A stretch of 64,000 nt of DNA from Apostichopus japonicus (lineage: Eukaryota; Echinodermata; Holothuroidea; Aspidochirotida; Stichopodidae), in assembly GCF_037975245.1 (NCBI RefSeq), contig NC_092577.1, forward strand, positions 23,090,398 through 23,154,397. The letters are read 5' to 3'. Within the stretch, counting starts at the first letter, position 1. Each line of letters begins with the position of its first letter. The translations under genes and the position numbers were made by a program. This document shows, piece by piece, positions 50,101-61,585 of this stretch. The notes beneath the pieces were generated by a model. The model saw nothing but the letters and a program-made list of their open reading frames with translations. It did no database searches and had not been told where the DNA came from.

Positions 50101-53100
50101 ATTCATAATTTCTGTAATTTAAGCTGTCATTTCGAAATTTTATTACAACTCAAACCACCCTAAAAGCTAATGCAACCCAGTCTACAGTGTCCCCGCAGAC
50201 TGGAAATTCAGTTATTACACTCATGGCATTCTACATCGTCCTGATATATTTTATTCAGGTTGTATGTCAGTCCACAAAGACATTTTAGAATAAGATAAAA
50301 TGTTGGTTAATTAAATTAAAGAATTAATATATGTACAGAAATGAAATTGCCCTGGATAAAGAAATGTTCTGAATGATCTGTAATTTTTTTTTCTGTTCTA
50401 GAGATGGTGGGACTTCGTGGCTGGAATCCTTATTTCAAGACTGGACAGACGAGGGAATGGTGGTGCGCCTAGATATCAGACACTGGCTCCATCGATGGGA
50501 CACAGTAGTGATTAAACAAACACACTCCAAGTATGGTATGTTTATGTCTGCACTCGCCGGGGCCATCCTAGCCTACAATAAAGAGGACATGCTGCTGCTG
50601 GTCCGAGCAATTCGTAATGGCAATGAGATTTATTCCCAGTACTCAGATGAACAGATGCTGCCTTTTGTGAAGCCACACCAGCTGAAGTCGTATGTTCGAC
50701 GCATAACCCGAGGGGTAGAGGTAAGCTGCTTTTATTGTGCATGGATAAACAGTGTCCATAACAAAGCTGAAGGAGGGCAGTGTCACCTGATATGCAATTG
50801 ATACTGACATCGTAAATGACATCATAAATCTAAAGTGGCAATCGTTTCTTTTGTTTACATTGTCATTAGAATTAGACCAGTGAGTCTTGATCTGAATTAT
50901 CTTTAAGGCTCTTTTTTTTAATTTGAACATTTATTATTTTGCAGGAGAGTGCGTGTGCCATAGAGGCCATTTTGCAGGAGTTCAAGGGACCAGCTGGCCT
51001 GGATATTGATGGCATACCTCTGTTCAAGTCCACAGAAGCAGTTGATGCTCAATGGGCGACGGCCAGTAAACATCTTAGTTGTATGCAGGTGAGCTCATTG
51101 TTTATAGGTACAAAACAGTCATCAGTTGTTGGTGATGCAAGAAAGTTGCACCAAAAGGAGAGACCAAAGGTTGCCAGAGATCAATCTGTTATGATTGATC
51201 AACATGCCCCTCCCTCGTGAAGGAGGGGAGGGGAATTCTACTGACTGAGCTAATCTGATCAAAAATATTTAAATATCACAAATAATAAGAAATCATTTAT
51301 TAGTGAATTCATTCATTCTTTTTATTTTCAGGACCCACCTAACATTTCACTCTACGTCACTACTAGAGAGGTGACTCTAAATGGCATCCAGTTGAACAAG
51401 TACAGGTGTCGGAGAGGAAGCAACTCGTTGGAGGGCCTACATGCTCACATGGTGAATGCAGTCCCATCACAGAGGTGTGGCATTATGCCTTTCCAGGTAA
51501 GAAAAAACCTTGTAGCATTCTAGATTACTGTCAGTCAATGCCAGTCATGTGAATCTAGCTTTTGTTAGATTAAGCTATTTATGCAGCAGCAGTGCTAAAA
51601 TTATGTGTGACATACTTGACAATTTGTTTCCCAAATCACATAAAGTTCTGGAACACTTGTTGTGACATAACTTGACAAACCTTTAGCGAACCTCCATCAC
51701 ATCAACTAGTCCCATACTGTGTGGTAAGTTTAAAAATGAAATTAATGCCCATGTCATTCTAGTGACATGGCTTTCATTCACCCAAGCCGAAAAGGTGTGA
51801 GCTTATATTTGTTATTTATTTTTTTATATAATATAAAATATTTTTATATTTTTTTAACACAGGCCGCAATAAAATGTGCCTCTAGCATAACACGTGTTAT
51901 CATGTTATAACACATATGCATATAAGTGCGCAATATATTCAAGTCGAAAACGCTATTATAAGCAACTGTACAATTCGGTTCAGGTGTTTCATTACACCTA
52001 CTTTTTTATTTGAAATTCAGCATCATGTTCAAAGTCAGTCAAAGCACCTATTTGTACCCAACTTCTTTGAATGACCCAATACACTCATTTATTCATTTGA
52101 TTCATTGGTAGTTTTTTTTTTTTATTTGCAGGTGTACCTAATCACCTTTGCAGTTCAATGGAATACAAGAATGGAGACACTGAAGGTAGCTGGTGGCCAA
52201 GGACGTAAGACAACATGTCTGGACCCCCGCCAAATCCAGCGCTTAAACCAGCAGTCGGAATTCCTATTCGGGAAGGAGCACCTCTTTGAACCAAACTTCG
52301 CTGCACCCATGCCCAATCCTGGGAGGCATGATGAAGGCCCTGAAGAGCTGCTGGGGGTGGAGTATGCCTACTACCAGTCAACAGATTTCAGATCCAGAGA
52401 CTACTACATTCAGAAAGGTACAGTAAATTCAATATATCATGAGGATGTGGCAAACTAGTTGGTGACCGTATAAAATCATGTAAACGTTAAGGGCAGCAGG
52501 TAAGGTTAGAAGTGGGAGAATAAGCATTTCTCTCATTGCAGAGGGACTGTCATGGGGATTGGCAGCTCAGTAGGACAATTGATAGTAACAGGCGTTGTTG
52601 AGATGTGTGCTAAAGCTTAGTAGGATTAGTGCTTGCATATAAAAAGATGATATATATATATTTTTTTATTCCAGTTGATGAAGAAGCGTCTCAGGAGCTT
52701 GATGAGCCTCATCAGGACCAGCAGAGTGACTCAGAAGAGTGTGAAGATGAAGGGGTTGGAGACCTGGCCTCTGAGGAAGACCATGGGGATCCTATTGATT
52801 CATTGAGTATAGAGCATTCTGTGCTGAGTGCATCAAGGCAAGTCGAAGAGGAAGAGAGTCCTGCTTTACAGGATGTGCTCATGTCTCCCCGCCATCTTCA
52901 TCTCCCCGGGTTTGAGGAAGTCGAGCGACTGGCCCTGCTGCTACTGCAACTTGCTGATGACAGTAACAGACACATTGTGCCTCCTTCTCTGAGACGGGAG
53001 ATTGCAACAGCTGCTAGTTTGCTCCACGAACATGACAAATCGGCTCGAAAGTTTGTGAAAAGGTACCAGTCTAAATGGGGGTACACCTTGTTTGGGAGAT

Positions 53101-54077
53101 GTCTAGGTCCAGAAAACCCACAGAGCAGTGCTGCTCAGAAAACAAAATTTGCGCAGATGAGGTACGCACAGGCGTCTCAAATAACAGAAGAGTCCCGTCT
53201 CCTGTACATATTAATCAAAATGTTAAAGAACAGACCTTCTGTCAGTCACTACTCCTCACCCACGAAGACGGCTAGCATGGTGTTAGGCCATTACAAAAGA
53301 ATTGTGGATAGGCTAAGGGATGATCCACTTTTGTCAAATGTAGAGATACCTCTGCCCAACATCAATGCCAAGTCTGTCACAAACATGCTTTCAAAGGAAG
53401 CTAAGAGTGCAAACTTGAGGGCCACTTGCCAGCCAAAAGTCAAACCACACAAACGGGTCTTCTCAGACGAAACTATGCCTGATGCCCCCTCCCTCCCTTC
53501 ATCACTTCCACCTCTAGACAGACCTCAAGTTCAGTACCCGTCGGTTGACCTCATTACTGGAAAGAGGCGACATGAAAAAAGGAGATTGGATTTTGATGTT
53601 GAGGAAACCGAACATGTTGCTTCATCATCCACTGGTGCAATCGCGTCACCTTCAACTTTGCGACAACTGCAACCTCGACCAACCTCTGCACAGGTTATGC
53701 CATCAGGTTCATCCAATGCACCTATACTATTGGTTGTACCTTCACAGCCCCAGGCACCATCTGTGCTGCTACAACCTTCAACCAGCCAAGTAGCATTTAC
53801 ATATAAATCGAAACCATCACAATCCCATACTCCAAAACCAGTGATGCCAAACAAATCAAGAAAGCCATGTTCTGCGTGTAAGATAGCACAGTGTGGTGGG
53901 CTAAAAAAGCGCTACACACCTTCAAAAGAAAAATGTGCTGCCAGCAACCAAAAAATGTTCACATTTTGCCCAAGAACTAGAAAGTCCACAACCCCGGGAT
54001 TTGGAGGCGTATTCAATGACTTTGAACATTTTAAAAGAGTCGTAGACGAAGAACTGCAGAGGAGAAAAGGCAAATAA
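45792..54077 (+). CDS. DDE transposase of the 5S-targeted DNA transposon, nine coding exons
   Basis: Proposed exons: 45792-46325, 46981-47071, 47589-48691, 49394-49602, 50402-50720, 50945-51088, 51332-51496, 52132-52417, 52675-54077. All introns are GT-AG, phases agree, and the total is 1417 codons plus stop. The ATG has a good context (AACATGG). Residues 7-54 are two C2H2 fingers (C7/C10/H23/H27, C34/C37/H50/H54). About 107-143 holds INFGKYAGQTFKWLL, like the GKY fold seen in ExoX-type C-termini. About 264-405 is a W-rich, cysteine-containing region (C359, C364, C385, C400, C403) resembling DUF6729 proteins. The candidate DDE triad is D572 (ILCIDGT), D641 (ILYADNN) and E834 (RGSNSLEGLH), with a long insert between the second Asp and the Glu as in hAT/MuDR/P-like enzymes. 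An acidic linker follows 951, and a terminal Cys cluster (C1349, C1352, C1357, C1371, C1382). Likely role: binds the element ends and 5S genes and moves the element. A domesticated host gene is less likely, given the TSD and ends. Confidence 0.82.
47083..47285. repeat. (ATTT)n microsatellite in transposase intron
   Basis: About 200 bp of TTTA/ATTT tetranucleotide repeats degrade into T- and AT-rich sequence, inside the intron between 47071 and 47589. Frames open through it are low-complexity artefacts. Confidence 0.9.
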
Positions 54078-54232
54078 AATGGGCTCTTCCTCATGTGCTT
54101 GCCATAGTTGCATACCAGACAACATACATGTAACCATTTATGGTTCCTGGGCTGCAGTGAAAAACACTTGCCCATTGTCACAGTATAAAAAATTGTAAAT
54201 GTAGTACATACTATGAGCTAGCCAAGAGGTAC

Positions 54233-54238
54233 AATAAA
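54233..54238 (+). terminator. polyadenylation signal of the transposase gene
   Basis: AATAAA lies 156 bp after the stop codon in GGTACAATAAATGCC. It fits the 3' end of the spliced transposase mRNA. Between here and the right inverted repeat (54239-54774) I see only anonymous AT-rich sequence. Confidence 0.6.
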
Positions 54239-54774
54239 TGCCACTTTGAACAGTCAGCAACATGTTCTTGAGTCGTTTTTAGCGCTATTGGCTACTATAA
54301 TACTATACCTAAGCATATCATTCTCTCTGTCCCTCAATCTGTCTGTCTTGTCTGCTAATTACTTAAATACTAATCCCTTAAAGACCCTCTTTTTAAAGTT
54401 GGTCTGATTTTGTTTATATTTCATAAATGTGGTCAAATCCTCACATGAATGTTATTCAAATTTCATAAATGCTGGCTACATCAACAAAGGAGGCAGCGAG
54501 CACCTATGTGTGCAAAGCTAAAGGATTGAAGGTTACTTTATAACCTCCAGGATTTAATATAATTGTCTACCAGCTGAAGTTGAATCTTGGAAATGCAACT
54601 TTCTTGAAACATTTTTAAGCAAGTTTTAGAGAGAAGAATAATCTCATGATTATAATTAAACTGCAGAAATACAGAGAATGGGGCTCTATTTTATCGCCGC
54701 TCCGATTGATGGCGCTATTGCGAATCTAATTTTTTTGCAAATTCGCACATTCCTGCGCTGTGATCGGTAAAGGG

Positions 54775-54801
54775 GATTAGTACTTGCGGGGGTCGTGAGC
54801 C
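54775..54801 (-). repeat. right terminal inverted repeat of the DNA transposon
   Basis: Read inwards on the minus strand it begins GGCTCACGACCCCC and contains GCAAGTACTAATC at positions 15-27, the same spacing as in the left end. On the plus strand TTAGTACTTGCGGGGGTC resembles the box C region of 5S genes, facing away from the neighbouring array. Confidence 0.7.
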
Positions 54802-56270
54802 AATCCCAGGCGGTCACCCATCCAAGTACTGACTGCGCTCTACCTTGCTTGACTTCGGTGATCGGACGAGAACCGGTATAGTCAACGTGATATGGCCGTA
54901 GACATAACAACAGGTCAATGGAGGCCATTTGAATTTCTCATCGTCGTGGCAACATAGTGTTATCAATTGTGAAAATAAAAGCCTACGGCACCCAGTATTC
55001 CCAGGCGGTCATCCATCCAAGTACTGACTGCGCTCTACGTTGCTTGACTTCGGTGATCGGACGAGAACCGGTATAGTCAACGTGATGTGGCCGTAGACAT
55101 TACAAGAGGTGAAATGCAGGCTACTTGTGTGGTAGGTTATGATGAGTGGATTTAATATATATATTATACATGAATGGATTTAATATATATTATGTTAATC
55201 TATATTTTACATATATATGTAGAAAATTCTAATACATAAAAACAAAGTAGTTATTTATTAATATATTCGATTTTCAAATCGCTTTCCTTGTGGCAAGTCA
55301 ATGTAGGCCATTTCAATTTCTCATCGTCGTGGCAACATAGTGTTATCAATTAGGAAAATAAAAGCCTACGGCACCCAGTATTCCCAGGCGGTCACCCATC
55401 CAAGTATTGACTGCGCTCTACGTTGCTTGACTTCGGTGATCGGACGAGAACCGGTATAGTCAACGTGATATGGCCGTAGACATAACAATAGGTCAATGTA
55501 GGCCATTTCACTTTCTCATCGTCGTGGCAACATAGTGTTATCAATTAGGAAAATAAAAGCATACGACACCCAGTATTCCCAGGCGGTCACCCATCCAAGT
55601 ACTGACTGCGCTCTACCTTGCTTGACTTCGGTGATCGGACGAGAACCGGTATAGTCAACGTGATATGGCCGTAGACATAACAACAGGTCAATGTAGGCCA
55701 TTTCAATTTCTCATCGTCGTGGCAACATAGTGTTATCAATTGTGAAAATAAAAGCCTACGGCACCCAGTATTCCCAGGCGGTCACCCATCCAAGTACTGA
55801 CTGCGCTCTACGTTGCTTGACTTCGGTGATCGGACGAGAACCGGTATAGTCAACGTGATATGGCCGTAGACATAACAAGAGGTCAATGTAGGCCATTTCA
55901 ATTTTTCATCGTCGTGGCAACATAGTGTTATCAATTGTGAAAATAAAAGCCTACGGCACCCAGTATTCGCAGGCGGTCATCCATCCAAGTACTGACTGCG
56001 CTCTACGTTGCTTGACTTCGGTGATCGGACGAGAACCGGTATAGTCAACGTGATATGGCCGTAGACATAACAAGAGGTCAATGAAGGCCATTTCAATTTT
56101 TCATCGTCGTGGCAACATAGTGTTATCAATTAGGAAAATAAAAGCCTACGGCACCCAGTATTCCCAGGCGGTCACCCATCCAAGTACTGACTGCGCTCTA
56201 CGTTGCTTGACTTACCTGATCGGACGAGAACCGGTTTTTTTTTTTTTTTTTTTCTCTTTTATTGGGAGAT

Positions 56271-56284
56271 GAGCCCACTGGCTC
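56271..56284 (-). promoter_or_regulatory. LINE copy 4 3' UTR hairpin
   Basis: On the minus strand GAGCC-AGTG-GGCTC is a perfect five-pair stem with the invariant AGTG loop. Relative to copy 1 (GAACC/GGTTC) both sides of one pair have changed together. Confidence 0.78.
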
Positions 56285-56518
56285 ACCCATTGACAACATT
56301 ATTTACAAGGGTATTTTTTACAGAAATAAAACTTAAGTATGGTTTGTTTTAACTAGAACATTAAATAATAATTACCTTAGCATTTACTCATGTTTAAGTT
56401 AAGAGAAAACTAAATTGCTAAACACCACAGACTCAAGAAATTATATACAAAGACAACAATGTCTAAAGCAAAGTCAAAAGACCAGACCCTGATTACGTCA
56501 ACACGTACTGTATACAAG

Positions 56519-56658
56519 TTAACCCCTATCCAGATGGTAAGTATAGCTGTTCGATTCTTTCTTAGAGAGCACAATATCGTTCTGTGAAAATATATTAAAA
56601 AACCGTGAGGTATTGTTTTTGTGATAGTACACATCAAAGAGTAACCGAATTTTCTTCT
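56519..56658 (-). pseudogene. LINE copy 4 ORF2 C-terminal remnant
   Basis: An open stretch of about 46 codons on the minus strand ends at the stop TAA (complement of 56519-56521). It includes RFFNIFSQNDI and NSYTYHLD, aligning with RFWETFSQNDI and DSYVYTLD at the end of ORF2 in copy 3. There is no start and no catalytic domain; it is the 3' remainder of a truncated insertion. Confidence 0.85.
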
Positions 56659-59600
56659 TGAGAACCGGTATAGTCATCGTGATGTGGCCGTAGACATTCT
56701 AGGAGGTGAAATGTAGGCTACTTGATTGGTAGGTTATGATGAGTGCACTTCATATATATATTATACATGAATGGATTTAATATATATTATGTTAATCTAT
56801 ATTTTACATATATATGTATAAAATGATCATATATAAAAACAATCGAGTTATTTACTAATATATTTGATTTTCAAATCGCTTTCCAGTATTCCCAGGCGGT
56901 CATCCATCCAAGTACTGACTGCGCTCTACGTTGCTTGACTTCGGTGATCGGACGAGAACCGGTATAGTCAACGTGATGTGGCCGTAGACATTACAAGAGG
57001 TGAAATGCAGGCTACTTGTGTGGTAGGTTATGATGAGTGGATTTAATATATATATTATACATGAATGGATTTAATATATATATTATGTTAATCTATATTT
57101 TACATCTATATGTAGAAAATTCTAATACATAAAAACAAAGTAGTTATTTATTAATATATTCGATTTTCAAATCGCTTTCCTTGTGGCAAGACAATGTAGG
57201 CCATTTCAATTTCTCATCGTCGTGGCAACATAGTGTTATCAATTAGGAAAATAAAAGCCTACGGCACCCAGTATTCCCAGGCGGTCACCCATCCAAGTAC
57301 TGACTGCGCTCTACGTTGCTTGACTTCGGTGATCGGACGAGAACCGGTATAGTCAACGTGATATGGCCGTAGACATAACAAGAGGTCAATGGAGGCCATT
57401 TGAATTTCTCATCGTCGTGGCAACATAGTGTTATCAATTAGGAAAATAAAAGCCTACGGCACCCAGTATTCCCAGGCGGTCACCCATCCAAGTATTGACT
57501 GCGCTCTACGTTGCTTGACTTCGGTGATCGGACGAGAACCGGTATAGTCAACGTGATATGGCCGTAGACATAACAAGAGGTCAATGGAGGCCATTTTAAT
57601 TTCTCATCGTCGTGGCAACATAGTGTTATCAATTGTGAAAATAAAAGCCTACGGCACCCAGTATTCCCAGGCGGTCATCCATCCAAGTACTGACTGCGGT
57701 CTACGTTGCTTGACTTCGGTGATCGGACGAGAACCGGTATAGTCAACGTGATGTGGCCGTAGACATTACAAGAGGTGAAATGCAGGCTACTTGTGTGGTA
57801 GGTTATGATGAGTGGATTTAATATATATATTATACATGAATGGATTTAATATATATTATGTTAATCTATATTTTACATATATATGTAGAAAATTCTAATA
57901 CATAAAAACAAAGTAGTTATTTATTAATATATTCGATTTTCAAATCGCTTTCCTTGTGGCAAGACAATGTAGGCCATTTCAATTTCTCATCGTCGTGGCA
58001 ACATAGTGTTATCAATTAGGAAAATAAAAGCCTACGGCACCCAGTATTTCCAGGCGGTCACCCATCCAAGTACTGACTGCGCTCTACGTTGCTTGACTTC
58101 GGTGATCGGACGAGAACCGGTATAGTCAACGTGATATGGCCGTAGACATAACAACAGGTCAATGTAGGCCATTTCAATTTCTCATCGTCATGGCAACATA
58201 GTGTTATCAATTGTGAAAATAAAAGCCTACGGCACCCAGTATTCCCAGGCGGTCACCCATCCAAGTACTGACTGCGCTCTACGTTGCTTGACTTCGGTGA
58301 TCGGACGAGAACCGGTATAGTCAACGTGATATGGCCGTAGATATAACAACAGGTCAATGTAGGCCATTTCACTTTCTCATCGTCGTGGCAACATAGTGTT
58401 ATCAATTAGGAAAATAAAAGCCTACGGCACCCAGTATTCCCAGGCGGTCACCCATCCAAGTACTGACTGCGCTCTACGTTGCTTGACTTCGGTGATCGGA
58501 CGAGAACCGGTATAGTCAACGTGATATGGCCGTAGACATAACAACAGGTCAATGACGGCCATTTCAATTTTTCATCGTCGTGGCAACATAGTGTTATCAA
58601 TTAGGAAAATAAAAGCCTACGGCACCCAGTATTCCCAGGCGGTCACCCATCCAAGTACTGACTGCGCTCTACGTTGCTTGACTTCGGTGATCGGACGAGA
58701 ACCGGTATAGTCAACGTGATATGGCCGTAGACATAACAACAGGTCAATGAAGGCCATTTCAATTTTTCATCGTCGTGGCAACATAGTGTTATCAATTAGG
58801 AAAATAAAAGCCTACGGCACCCAGTATTCCCAGGCGGTCACCCATCCAAGTACTGACTGCGCTCTACGTTGCTTGACTTACCTGATCGGACGAGAACCGG
58901 TATAGTCATCGTGATGTGGCCGTAGACATTCTAGGAGGTGAAATGTAGGCTACTTGTTTGGTAGGTTATGATGAGTGCACTTAATATATATATTATACAT
59001 GAATGGATTTAATATATATTATGTTAATCTATATTTTACATATATATGTATAAAATGATCATATATAAAAACAATCGAGTTATTTACTAATATATTTGAT
59101 TTTCAAATCGCTTTCCTTCTGTCAAGACACTTTCCTTGTGGCAAGACAATGTAGGCCATTTCAATTTCTCATCGTCGTGGCAACATAGTGTTATCAATTG
59201 TGAAAATAAAAGCCTACGGCACCCAGTATTCCCAGGCGGTTACCCATCCAAGTACTGACTGCGCTCTACGTTGCTTAACTTCGGTGATCGGACGAGAACC
59301 GGTATAGTCAACGTGATATGGCCGTAGACATAACAACAGGTCAATGAAGGCCATTTCAATTTTTCATCGTCGTGGCAACATAGTGTTATCAATTAGGAAA
59401 ATAAAAGCCTACGGCACCCAGTATTCCCAGGCGGTCACCCATCCAAGTACTGACTGCGCTCTACGTTGCTTGACTTCGGTGATCGGACGAGAACCGGTAT
59501 AGTCAACGTGATATGGCCGTAGACATAACAAGAGGTCAATGTAGGCCATTTCAATTTTTCATCGTCGTGGCAACATAGTGTTATCAATTAGGAAAATAAA

Positions 59601-61585
59601 AGCCTACGGCACCCAGTAATCCCAGGCGGTCACCCATCCAAGTACTGACTGCGCTCTACCTTGCTTGACTTCGGTGATCGGACGAGAACCGGTATAGTCA
59701 ACGTGATATGGCCGTAGACATAACAACAGGTCAATGGAGGCCATTTGATTTTCTCATCGTCGTGGCAACATAGTGTTATCAATTGTGAAAATAAAAGCCT
59801 ACGGCACCCAGTATTCCCAGGCGGTCATCCATCCAAGTACTGACTGCGCTCTACGTTGCTTGACTTCGGTGATCGGACGAGAACCGGTATAGTCAACGTG
59901 ATATGGCCGTAGACATAACAACAGGTCAATGTAGGCCATTTCAATTTCTCATCGTCGTGGCAACATAGTGTTATCAATTGTGAAAATAAAAGCCTACGGC
60001 ACCCAGTATTCCCAGGCGGTCACCCATCCAAGTACGGACTGCGCTCTACGTTGCTTGACTTCGGTGATCGGACGAGAACCGGTATAGTCAACGTGATATG
60101 GCCGTAGACATAACAAGAGGTCAATGGAGGCCATTTCAATTTCTCATCGTCGTGGCAACATAGTGTTGTCAATTAGGAAAATAAAAGCCTACGGCACCCA
60201 GTATTTCCAGGCGGTCACCCATCCAAGTACTGACTGCGCTCTACGTTGCTTGACTTCGGTGATCGGACGAGAACCGGTATAGTCAACGTGATATGGCCGT
60301 AGACATAACAAGAGGTCAATGTAGGCCATTTCAATTTCTCATCGTCGTGGCAACATAGTGTTGTCAATTAGGAAAATAAAAGCCTACGGCACCCAGTATT
60401 CCCAGGCGGTCACCCATCCAAGTACTGACTGCGCTCTACGTTGCTTGACTTCGGTGATCGGACGAGAACCGGTATAGTCAACGTGATATGGCCGTAGACA
60501 TAACAAGAGGTCAATGAAGGCCCTTTGAATTTTTCATCGTCGTGGCAACATAGTGTTATCAATTAGGAAAATAAAAGCCTACGGCACCCAGTATTCCCAG
60601 GCGGTCACCCATCCAAGTACTGACTGCGCTCTACGTTGCTTGACTTCGGTGATCGGACGAGAACCGGTATAGTCAACGTGATATGGCCGTAGACATAACA
60701 AAAGTTCAATGAAGGCCATTTCAATTTTTCATCGTCGTGGCAACATAGTGTTATCAATTGTGAAAATAAAAGCCTACGGCACCCAGTATTCCCAGGCGGT
60801 CACCCATCCAAGTACTGACTGCGCTCTACGTTGCTTGACTTCGGTGATCGGACGAGAACCGGTATAGTCAACGTGATATGGCCGTAGACATAACAAGAGG
60901 TCAATGTAGGCCATTTCAATTTTTCATCGTCGTGGCAACATAGTGTTATCAATTAGGAAAATAAAAGCCTACGGCACCCAGTATTCCCAGGCGGTCACCC
61001 ATCCAAGTACTGACTGCGCTCTACGTTGCTTGACTTACCTGATCGGACGAGAACCGGTATAGTCATCGTGATGTGGCCGTAGACATTCTAGGAGGTGAAA
61101 TGTAGGCTACTTGTTTGGTAGGTTATGATGAGTGCACTTAATATATATATTATACATGAATGGATTTAATATATATTATGTTAATCTATATTTTACATAT
61201 ATATGTATAAAATGATCATATATAAAAACAATCGAGTTATTTACTAATATATTTGATTTTCAAATCGCTTTCCTTCTGTCAAGACACTTTCCTTGTGGCA
61301 AGACAATGTAGGCCATTTCAATTTCTCATCGTCGTGGCAACATAGTGTTATCAATTGTGAAAATAAAAGCCTACGGCACCCAGTATTCCCAGGCGGTCAC
61401 CCATCCAAGTACTGACTGCGCTCTACGTTGCTTGACTTCGGTGATCGGACGAGAACCGGTATAGTCAACGTGATATGGCCGTAGACATAACAAGAGGTCA
61501 ATGTAGGCCATTTCAATTTTTCATCGTCGTGGCAACATAGTGTTATCAATTAGGAAAATAAAAGCCTACGGCACCCAGTATTCCC

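Larger units (their letters stand above)
43894..54801 (+). mobile_element. 5S-targeted DNA transposon with multi-exon DDE transposase (Dada-like?)
   Basis: A 10908-bp block splits one minus-strand 5S gene between nt 97 and 102. The flanks are ATTCCC (43888-43893) and AATCCC (54802-54807), a 6-bp target duplication with one mismatch; GGGATTAC is also a natural array variant of GGGAATAC. Its outer 27 bp form an imperfect inverted repeat (16 of 27 match, with CAAGTACT-ATC at the same distance from each end). Inside are palindromic subterminal repeats, a duplicated 5' region, and one spliced gene with a polyadenylation signal. The Dada superfamily is known to insert into multicopy small-RNA genes with 6-7 bp duplications, so it is the leading assignment; this is inference. 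The gene looks unbroken, so the copy may be recent. Confidence 0.85.
56235..56659 (-). mobile_element. LINE copy 4, 5'-truncated 5S-targeted Tx1-clade element
   Basis: This 425-bp 3' fragment lies inside a 5S gene at the same site as the full-length copies. The duplication ACCGGTTCTC flanks it (56660-56669 and 56225-56234). A T-run at 56235-56253 is the reversed A-tail. It retains the last 46 or so codons of ORF2, the 3' UTR and the conserved hairpin. The ORF2 tail (FSQND...SYTYHLD) resembles copy 3 (FSQND...SYVYTLD) but differs at many residues, so it is a fourth lineage. The 5' truncation is typical of incomplete reverse transcription. Confidence 0.9.
54802..61585 (-). rRNA. 5S rRNA tandem array, minus-strand block 3 (27 genes)
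   Basis: Minus-strand gene 5' ends: 54903 (3' end removed by the DNA transposon), 55098, 55481, 55676, 55871, 56066, 56695 (split by LINE copy 4), 56989, 57374, 57569, 57764, 58147, 58342, 58537, 58732, 58927, 59329, 59524, 59719, 59914, 60109, 60304, 60499, 60694, 60889, 61084, 61486. The gene at 56989 lacks its last 14 nt: a long spacer is fused directly to CAGTATTCCC at about 56884. The final bases before 61586 are the 3' end of a gene cut by the second transposon copy. From 59358 on the block repeats 41666 onwards. Confidence 0.95.

Noticed and set aside
45792-54077. Ordinary single-copy host gene that happens to lie in the 5S array
   Set aside because: Both borders fall at the same 5S position with a 6-bp duplication and inverted ends, and the product looks like a DDE transposase. 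Domestication cannot be fully excluded.
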